Shown: positions 59,201-64,000 of the stretch, piece after piece
Position numbering within the stretch: position 1 is the first letter of the stretch
Layout: each line of letters begins with the position of its first letter
Source: Cyanidium caldarium
Lineage: Eukaryota > Rhodophyta > Bangiophyceae > Cyanidiales > Cyanidiaceae
Length of the DNA stretch: 64,000 bases
Direction of reading: 5' to 3'
Assembly: GCA_026184775.1 (NCBI GenBank)
Contig: JANCYW010000016.1
Coordinates: 186,001-250,000 of the forward strand
The notes under the pieces: model-generated
The model's database searches: none
What the model was told of the DNA's origin: nothing
Seen by the model: the letters and a program-made list of their open reading frames with translations, nothing else
Made by a program: the position numbers and the translations under genes

Positions 59201-59369
59201 AAGAGAGGCGTCGGCAAACTGGACCTCCTCTTCAGCGCTGCAAACGAGCGGCGCGGGCAACGGGGTCGAGGCCGACAACAGCTCGTCACCGGATTGTGCG
59301 TGGTCGGCGTCGTATGGAGCCGGAGCGGGTGATCTGGCGCAAGTGCCGCCGCGGGCGTTTACGCAGTGA
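56202..59369 (+). CDS. XPOT: Exportin-T (tRNA export receptor)
   Basis: A 1055-residue importin-beta-like HEAT-repeat protein. N-terminus MDEFELAILYSLNP and the region YVRNKLAQVVVQTLRDQYPS then NWPTAFADLLSV match Xpo-t/Los1, in which the RNK-AQ...YPxxW motif begins the CRM1 N-like domain. The remainder is built of paired helices with Ala/Leu-rich repeats over the whole length, as expected for exportins of about 1000 residues. It carries mature tRNA with RanGTP through the nuclear pore. ATG at 56202; the frame to 55560 is open but ATG-free. Ends 59 bp from the next gene's stop. Confidence 0.85.
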   Translation: MDEFELAILYSLNPPLAPSAASLTQAQANLNAVVNTDDGGCAFCLERLLTPNRVTRPEVAFWCLQVIASHTDRLSPERLLRLCASPSVGGDRQAHAVPPYVRNKLAQVVVQTLRDQYPSNWPTAFADLLSVDDTDLTLRVLRALDEQLLAHEAQAGETATRVKNAMRSEHVVEMLLEWWRRLVRGEQRSAAGRSGATDGPAGDCGEASATDALDLLGRYIEWMDIRLVMDHFAAPLQQLAMRPPSSVAQPVQSAAIRAMQSVVVKKVATAEVKLALIAELGVLEVVLARATAVSALSLQWTQLVGQVVTKLLECAAAAESAYTMAASVLERCVLSPAVRRQHLNARTLPAVAAYVASTAPHAAAIACLALEGVVAALEWRQAPESTPADAVDEGESEDRDEPDGAAALSEHDLLVFFQNTARAYPKLALEALLRTTHPRATALLLVHTANTLPEAHRSALWEAAAAALAAPFVDRDYFELVVRFAAPVMQERPWLWDTALRTLMLALAADEASARATAATTAVRVVHALRQTLLSGAAAAAAAAEETAATPGNSPVDSSLSNTGARRQPSRDPIEYLLAQLLPLIGLGVEDADLESVQLPLIECVSLLIGSDAMPADARAAYLDAFLGQLESAGMLSSRFGAQAVLRLSKGFSPAMCAQEAPLTRLWCQCLDVALRAVDCAAPDACSALHPLLHRLLELLPLPSTCERMALFVEERLRVGTTALPTERHLAEVVLLLNQMLTRVGAKARLAQECVFEPLVEALLLWFPLLPAATGKSAAGAAGARRAALMSEVARERVELRSLLLLYLFNLLSGDCAEVMVGAAGCGWWRRLQQLVVCGSAGEHLQWSGERDEAAAVAVPLEETCRDGLTKSAISVLLLAAEQWSGRDAVPDWDASLVQGLPRLFRVPPALAIRESVQVQALALARLTTAQEVLAAVMEEALQGGCAAEVCNEYAQLLLQLAADERLEPDRSGAPRAQPDAKVMRRALQLLKTIAEALRQREASANWTSSSALQTSGAGNGVEADNSSSPDCAWSASYGAGAGDLAQVPPRAFTQ

Positions 59370-59428
59370 CAGGCGCACACGCCACCTCTGGGCTTGTTTA
59401 CCGAGAGCACCACCATCGTCAACACGCG

Positions 59429-60229
59429 CTACTTGCTGTCGGGTGGGGCGTCCAACTTCGTCTTCAGGATGTCCAACGCGATCTGCGCGCGTTCGGCAAC
59501 CGAGCGATCCTTGCTCTGCAACAGCGGCTCGAGCAGCGGCAGTGCGCGCGGGTCGCCCAGATCGCCCAACGCGCCGATGGCCGCCAACTGCACCAGCGGC
59601 TCCTCGGCACCGAGCTGCAGCGCCTCCTCCAACAGCGGGAACGCCTCGCGCGCGCCGAGCTCGCCCAACGCCGCAATGACGCTAAACCGCACCACCCAGT
59701 CTTTGGAGTTGCGAAAAGCGTCCTCCAGATCGGGCAGCACCTCGTGCATGCGCAACGCGCCCAGAGTGTCGCTGGCGCCGGCGCGCACCGTGGCCTCCTC
59801 CTGTTCGTTGCGCAGCACCTGCAGCATCGCCTCCTTGGTTCGCTGCCGATCGTAGCCGCCCACCGTGGCGAACAGGGTGACCGCCGCATACCGCACTTGC
59901 GAGTCTACGTCTTCCAGCATGTTCATAAGCGTGTTGAAGCGGTCTGGATCCTCCAGATATCGCAGCAGGTGCACGCCGCGAGCTCGCTCGCCTGGCGACT
60001 CGGACTGCAAGCGCACGGCGATCTCGTCCGCGCCCGGTATGGGCTCTGACTCAGAGGCTGAGTCGTTCATTGCGATGAGCGGCCCGAGAGAAGAGGCCGG
60101 CCGAGTTCGACGTGCCACGCGGTAAGCCAGCAGCCGCACGGTGCTCCTGCCCTCAGGTGTTCTGAGCGACGGCCGCGCGCGGTCCCATCGCGCCCACCGC
60201 TGCCACCGACAGTATCCGGCAACGAACAT
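59429..60229 (-). CDS. HEAT/PBS-lyase-like repeat protein, probably plastid
   Basis: A 266-residue protein made of HEAT-like repeats of the phycobilisome lyase class: ALLxDPxxxVRxxA pattern as in LEDVDSQVRYAAVTLFATVG, NEQEEATVRAGASDTLGALR, NSKDWVVRFSVIAALGELGA, EPLVQLAAIGALGDLGDPRA, SKDRSVAERAQIALDILK. The first ~55 residues (MFVAGYCRWQRWARWDRARP) are basic with an early Phe, a likely red-algal transit peptide. The family includes CpcE/F lyases and NblB-like proteins of phycobilisomes as well as a conserved plant plastid protein; which one cannot be told. In an alga with phycobilisomes a role in their turnover or assembly is plausible. A second ATG at 60070 gives 213 residues. Confidence 0.8.
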   Translation of the reverse strand: MFVAGYCRWQRWARWDRARPSLRTPEGRSTVRLLAYRVARRTRPASSLGPLIAMNDSASESEPIPGADEIAVRLQSESPGERARGVHLLRYLEDPDRFNTLMNMLEDVDSQVRYAAVTLFATVGGYDRQRTKEAMLQVLRNEQEEATVRAGASDTLGALRMHEVLPDLEDAFRNSKDWVVRFSVIAALGELGAREAFPLLEEALQLGAEEPLVQLAAIGALGDLGDPRALPLLEPLLQSKDRSVAERAQIALDILKTKLDAPPDSK

Positions 60230-60585
60230 CGCCACCCGCGAGTCTAGCGTGGGATGGGCTGCAGTTGAGCGTAAAATTTCGGTTTGCAACGACGAAATGG
60301 CGGCCGCGCCGCGGAGCTCCACGGCCGGGCAGCCCTACGAGCGAGCTCGCTCAGGTCGCCCCGGGCCGGAATCGCGTGCCCTCGGTGGAAAAATAAGGGA
60401 CGCCTGGTTAGGGAATGATGCCCGAGGGAAACAGCTGCGATGGGTCTGCGAGCCAGTCGCTGAACCGGTCTCGCGGCCTCGCAGGGTGAAGCGGAGGTGA
60501 TGGTGTGCCGGGCAGGCGGGTGGTTGAGGACGGCAGGAAAGGAACACGGGAGTCGTTACGGGGAGCTGACATCGCACTGGGGAAT
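60230..60585. promoter_or_regulatory. Divergent spacer, HEAT gene / ABCC transporter
   Basis: 356 bp. A short AT-rich patch GGAAAAATAAGGG lies at about 60388-60400. It holds the two promoters; nothing else recognised. Confidence 0.35.
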
Positions 60586-63500
60586 ATGAGCGACAGGAAT
60601 GAGATGTCGGACGGGACACCTTCTTCGGACGAGGAGCGCGTGGAGGTGAGTGACGGGCGGATGCGGGAAGCGGCGGCGGACATTGGGTCATCACTTCACC
60701 CCGAGGCGGAGGAGTTTGCTTTCGGGGCGCGCGACGAGTCGGATTCCCACGAGGTGCAACCGGCGGCGGACATTGCCTCCTCGCCGCACCCCGAGGCGGA
60801 GGAGTTTGCTTTCGGGGCGCGCGACGAGTCGGATTCCCACGAGGTGCAACCGGCGGCGGACAGTGCTTCCTCGCCGCACCCCGAGGCGGAGGATTCGATT
60901 GTCGCGGCGCCAGAGGATTCCGATCCCGACGATATATCTGCGCTACAGAATGGCGCGGCGACGCGCTCCGTCCCCTCCATGGTCAACGCTTCCTACTTCA
61001 CGTACGGTACGTCGGGCGTCGGCCGCACCGACTATCATCGATATCTGCAGACGCGGTGGTCCCAGAACGGCGCTGAAGAGGGAGATGCGGCACCGTACAC
61101 GCGAGCCGAGCTGCCGGAGACGCACGCCAACGTGGTGTCGCGGTGGACGTTCTGGTGGTTCGAGTCGCTGGTGTGGCGCGGCTGGCGGCGCCCGCTCGAG
61201 GACTCGGACCTGTACGATATGATCGCCGACGACAAGGCGGAGCTGCTCTCGCAGCGCTTCCAAAAGGCCTGGCGGGAGTATATGGCCCGCGAACCGGAGC
61301 GCATGGAGAAGCGCCGACGGCGGTTGTTGAAGAAGATGATGCGGCGGCAACGACGACCTCGCCAAGACGGCGACGGCGACGAGCCACTGCCCGACATTGA
61401 CGAGGAACAGTTGCGCTCCCGGTGGCCGATGTTTTGGGTGTTGTTTCGCGTGCATCGGCGCATCATTATCGTGACGGCCATTCTCAAGTTCTTCGACGTC
61501 GGTCTGGGACAGATCTCGCCCATCTTTGTGAACTACTTTCTGACGTGGCTGGAGACGCCAGGCGCGCCCCGCTCGGTGGGCTTTCTGTGGGCGCTGGCGA
61601 TCTTCTTGTCGCCGTTCCTCAAGGCGTTCGTGGAGAACCAGTACTACTACCTGGCGTTTCGGTTGGCGGTGCGCGTCCGCGGCGAGGTGCAGTCGACGGT
61701 GTACGACAAGTCGCTGGCGCTGAGTCCGGGGGCACGTGCCCAGACCACCACCGGCGAGGTGGTGAACCACATGCAGCTGGATGCGCAACGTCTCAGCGAT
61801 TTCATGCAGTACTCGCAGACGCTGTGGGCGGGGCTGCTGCAGATCGCCGCCTCGTTGACGCTGCTGATCGTGTACCTCGGCTACAGCGGCCTGATCGGAT
61901 TCGGGCTGGCGCTGCTTCTCGTGCCGCTGCAGGCGTACCTGGTGAAGCTGCTGTCGGCGTTTCGCAGTTTGACGTTCGGTTTCACCGACCGGCGCGTCAA
62001 GCTACTCAACGAGATGTTCCAGGGCGTCAAGGCGATGAAGCTGTACGCGTGGGAGGAGCCGCTGTGCGACAAGGTGACCGGCATTCGGGAGCAGGAACTG
62101 GCGGCGTATCGGCGGACGGTGCTGATGCGCACGCTGTTCTACGTAGTGCTGTTCGTGATGCCGACGCTGGTGACCGCGGGCACTTTTGGCTTTTACGGCG
62201 GCGTGTTTCGCAACACGCTGAATCCGGCGAACATCTTCGCGGCGCTGACCGTGCTGAACAATCTGCGCTTCCCGCTGATCATGTATCCGTTCGTGATCAC
62301 GGCGCTTGTGGACGCGCGGCTCGGGGTGATGCGACTACAACGCTTCCTGGCGCTGGAGGAGATTGAGAAACGCCAGCGCACCAGTGAGGACGGTGTGAAA
62401 GGGAGTGTCGATGCTGACGACGGCGATGAAGAGGATGAGGGGGAGCTGGACTTGAAGGGCGATGGCGTGCGCAAACCGGCCAGTATGCCGATACTGCCGA
62501 CCCGCAGCGGCGACGGTGGAGTGGCGGCGTTGCGAGTCAGCCGCGACCTGCTGGCCGATCGGGCGCGAACTGCGGGCGTGATGGCGGACGAGGGCGACAG
62601 AGTGACGCCCTCCGCCTCGGACAGCGCCGGGCGACCTAGCACCAGCAGCACCGACAGCAGTGCGAAGGGCGCGGAGACTGCGAAAATCAAGGGCTCGTTG
62701 GCGGCGCTGCGCCCGTCATCGGATGACGGCCGGGACGCTATTGTGGTACGCGATGCCACGTTCGAGTGGAGCGTCCAACGCACCGTGCCGATCGCGCCGG
62801 TGGTGCACAACGTTGCCGCGGCCGTGCCCCGGTGGCGGCGCTGTCTGCCGTCGTGGCTACCATGGATCGGACGACCGCGGCCGCCGAGCGGCCCGCGTGA
62901 AAAGCGCCTGGTGGAGCTCACCGTGGCGGTGCCCAAAGTGTCGCTGCGCGTACCGCGCGGTGCCCTGGTGGGCATTGTGGGCCGCGTCGGCTCCGGCAAG
63001 TCGTCGCTGATCTCAGGGCTGCTGGGCGACCTGCGTCGCGCCTCCGGCAGCGTCACCGTGCACGGCTCCATAGCGTATGCCGCCCAGAACGCCTGGATCT
63101 ACAACGGCACCGTGCGCGACAACATCCTCTTCGGCTTGCCTTACGACGAGAAGTGGTATCGGCGCGCAGTGTACGTCAGCGCGCTCAACGCCGATTTGGA
63201 CATGCTGCCGGCCGGCGACCTGACCGAGATCGGCGAGAAGGGCATCAACCTGAGCGGCGGCCAGAAACAGCGGGTGAGCGTGGCGCGGCTGGTGTATGCG
63301 CGGGCCGACGTGAACGTGCTGGACGACCCGCTGTCGGCGCTGGATGCGCATGTGGGCGCGCACGTGTTCGAAAAGGTGCTGTCCAGCGAGCGCGGCGTGT
63401 TGCGCCACCGGACGCGCGTGCTGGTGACCAACCACCTGCAGGTGGTGTCGCGCTGCGACTGGGTGGTGGTGATGGAGGCGGGCCAGGTGGTGGCGCAGGG

Positions 63501-64000
63501 CCCGTGGCACCAACTGATGCACGATTCGTCGGCGTTTCGGGAGATGATGGCGGCGCTGCATGCGTCGGAGAAGCGGGAGGGGGAGGAGCAGGAGCGGCAG
63601 ACGTCGAGCGACGGCGATGAAGCGTTGAAGCTGCACGATGAGCTGGACAAGTTGCGCGATCACACCGAGACCACTTTCGACGACGCGACCGCCGCCGCCG
63701 ACGCCGCCCGCCGCCAGGAGCAGATCAAGGACAAGCAGGCCGGCGAGCTGGTGGTCACCGAGGAGATCCAACGCGGCCACGTGCCGCTGCGGGTGTACTG
63801 GCGCTACGCCAAGGACTGCGGCAGCCCGCTGCTGTTTCTGGTGGTGGTGTCGCTGTTCTTCTTCTCGTCGGGCGAGTCGGTGGTGAATAATTGGTGGCTG
63901 AGCTACTGGTCGGAGCATTTCGACCAGCGCTCGCTGGGATTCTTCTTGGGCATCTACTTCGGGCTGGCACTGTTCCACGCGCTGATGACGTTCGTGCGCA
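60586..64000 (+). CDS. ABC transporter, subfamily C (MRP type), C-terminal part cut by window edge
   Basis: 1138 codons open to the right edge. After a Ser/Glu-rich N-terminus (with 30-residue tandem repeats) comes membrane domain 1 from about residue 280: WPMFWVLFRVHRRIIIVTAI, QLDAQRLSDFMQYSQTLWAG, NEMFQGVKAMKLYAWEEPL, the last being an ABCC signature. NBD1 at ~790-960: Walker A IVGRVGSGKSSLISGLLGDL, Q-loop SIAYAAQNAWIYNGTVRDNI, signature NLSGGQKQRVSVARLVYA, Walker B VNVLDDPLSALDAHVG. Membrane domain 2 starts near 1080 (SPLLFLVVVSLFFFSSGESV). No TMD0 domain. Family substrates are glutathione, sulphate or metal conjugates, often at the vacuole. Start ATG 60586; another at 60604. Confidence 0.92.
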   Translation, partial: MSDRNEMSDGTPSSDEERVEVSDGRMREAAADIGSSLHPEAEEFAFGARDESDSHEVQPAADIASSPHPEAEEFAFGARDESDSHEVQPAADSASSPHPEAEDSIVAAPEDSDPDDISALQNGAATRSVPSMVNASYFTYGTSGVGRTDYHRYLQTRWSQNGAEEGDAAPYTRAELPETHANVVSRWTFWWFESLVWRGWRRPLEDSDLYDMIADDKAELLSQRFQKAWREYMAREPERMEKRRRRLLKKMMRRQRRPRQDGDGDEPLPDIDEEQLRSRWPMFWVLFRVHRRIIIVTAILKFFDVGLGQISPIFVNYFLTWLETPGAPRSVGFLWALAIFLSPFLKAFVENQYYYLAFRLAVRVRGEVQSTVYDKSLALSPGARAQTTTGEVVNHMQLDAQRLSDFMQYSQTLWAGLLQIAASLTLLIVYLGYSGLIGFGLALLLVPLQAYLVKLLSAFRSLTFGFTDRRVKLLNEMFQGVKAMKLYAWEEPLCDKVTGIREQELAAYRRTVLMRTLFYVVLFVMPTLVTAGTFGFYGGVFRNTLNPANIFAALTVLNNLRFPLIMYPFVITALVDARLGVMRLQRFLALEEIEKRQRTSEDGVKGSVDADDGDEEDEGELDLKGDGVRKPASMPILPTRSGDGGVAALRVSRDLLADRARTAGVMADEGDRVTPSASDSAGRPSTSSTDSSAKGAETAKIKGSLAALRPSSDDGRDAIVVRDATFEWSVQRTVPIAPVVHNVAAAVPRWRRCLPSWLPWIGRPRPPSGPREKRLVELTVAVPKVSLRVPRGALVGIVGRVGSGKSSLISGLLGDLRRASGSVTVHGSIAYAAQNAWIYNGTVRDNILFGLPYDEKWYRRAVYVSALNADLDMLPAGDLTEIGEKGINLSGGQKQRVSVARLVYARADVNVLDDPLSALDAHVGAHVFEKVLSSERGVLRHRTRVLVTNHLQVVSRCDWVVVMEAGQVVAQGPWHQLMHDSSAFREMMAALHASEKREGEEQERQTSSDGDEALKLHDELDKLRDHTETTFDDATAAADAARRQEQIKDKQAGELVVTEEIQRGHVPLRVYWRYAKDCGSPLLFLVVVSLFFFSSGESVVNNWWLSYWSEHFDQRSLGFFLGIYFGLALFHALMTFVR
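60673..60892 (+). repeat. Tandem 90-bp coding repeat in the ABCC N-terminus
   Basis: Units begin at 60673, 60763 and 60853 (two full and one partial). They code a 30-residue unit AADIxSSxHPEAEEFAFGAR-DESDSHEVQP. Full units 1 and 2 differ at very few bases, so the duplication is young. Confidence 0.85.

Noticed and set aside
1-64000. Insertion sequences, LINE/LTR elements or viral remnants
   Set aside because: No reverse transcriptase, integrase, transposase or capsid motif and no long terminal repeats seen in any frame.

Overview
The window is a very gene-dense, GC-rich piece of eukaryotic nuclear DNA. It holds about 45 protein genes on both strands, every one readable as a single uninterrupted frame, plus one tRNA gene that does contain an intron. 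The gene content is that of a photosynthetic unicell with a plastid of red-algal type. It includes two LHCR-like antenna proteins, plastid ClpP, plastid-type pyruvate dehydrogenase E2, homogentisate prenyltransferase, an anthranilate synthase large subunit, a cyanobacterial-type DUF1818 protein, plastid-type DapB and RsmD/Era-type factors. Mitochondrial genes (Rieske protein, COX19, ATP synthase epsilon, propionyl-CoA carboxylase alpha) and core eukaryotic genes are mixed with them. Compactness, lack of spliceosomal introns, the LHCR character and a tRNA intron fit a unicellular red alga, most likely a Cyanidiophyceae relative. That placement is inference.

Layout. 1-8.6 kb: start of DNA polymerase delta (off the left edge), OTU1 deubiquitinase, Era GTPase, tocopherol/plastoquinone prenyltransferase, Rieske protein, COX19 and a cramped-like SANT protein. 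9-20 kb: SANT/U-box-like protein, SET methyltransferase, proteasome alpha-6, eIF2-alpha, an unknown membrane protein, a formin and MoaC. 20-31.6 kb: CDP-DAG synthase, a small coiled-coil protein, Maf, DUF1818 protein, PPR protein, ATP synthase epsilon, an unknown, an F-box-like protein, an unknown and RsmD.

31.6-35.3 kb is the odd region. Three secreted glycine-rich proteins lie in tandem with unusually long, less GC-rich spacers. Two of them are built from an exact 16-residue repeat. Their upstream regions share collinear blocks, and the first has a 20-bp perfect palindrome carrying two CACGTG cores. This is the best candidate for an undescribed system, perhaps cell-wall or extracellular-matrix proteins.

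35.3-47 kb: TTC1-like TPR protein, SAM synthetase, TrpE, tRNA-splicing endonuclease SEN2, a TPR protein, plastid PDC E2, a divergent LHC pair, ClpP and tRNA-Arg(ACG). 47.6-64 kb: Siw14-like phosphatase, propionyl-CoA carboxylase alpha, a membrane protein, DapB, SWC4/DMAP1, an R3H/G-patch protein, exportin-T, a HEAT-repeat protein and an ABCC transporter running off the right edge.

Genes are mostly arranged as divergent pairs sharing a 90-500 bp promoter and convergent pairs whose ends nearly touch or overlap (up to 68 nt of coding overlap). No transposon, retroelement or CRISPR array was seen. Start codons were chosen as ATG; many longer frames begin only at non-ATG codons and were trimmed.
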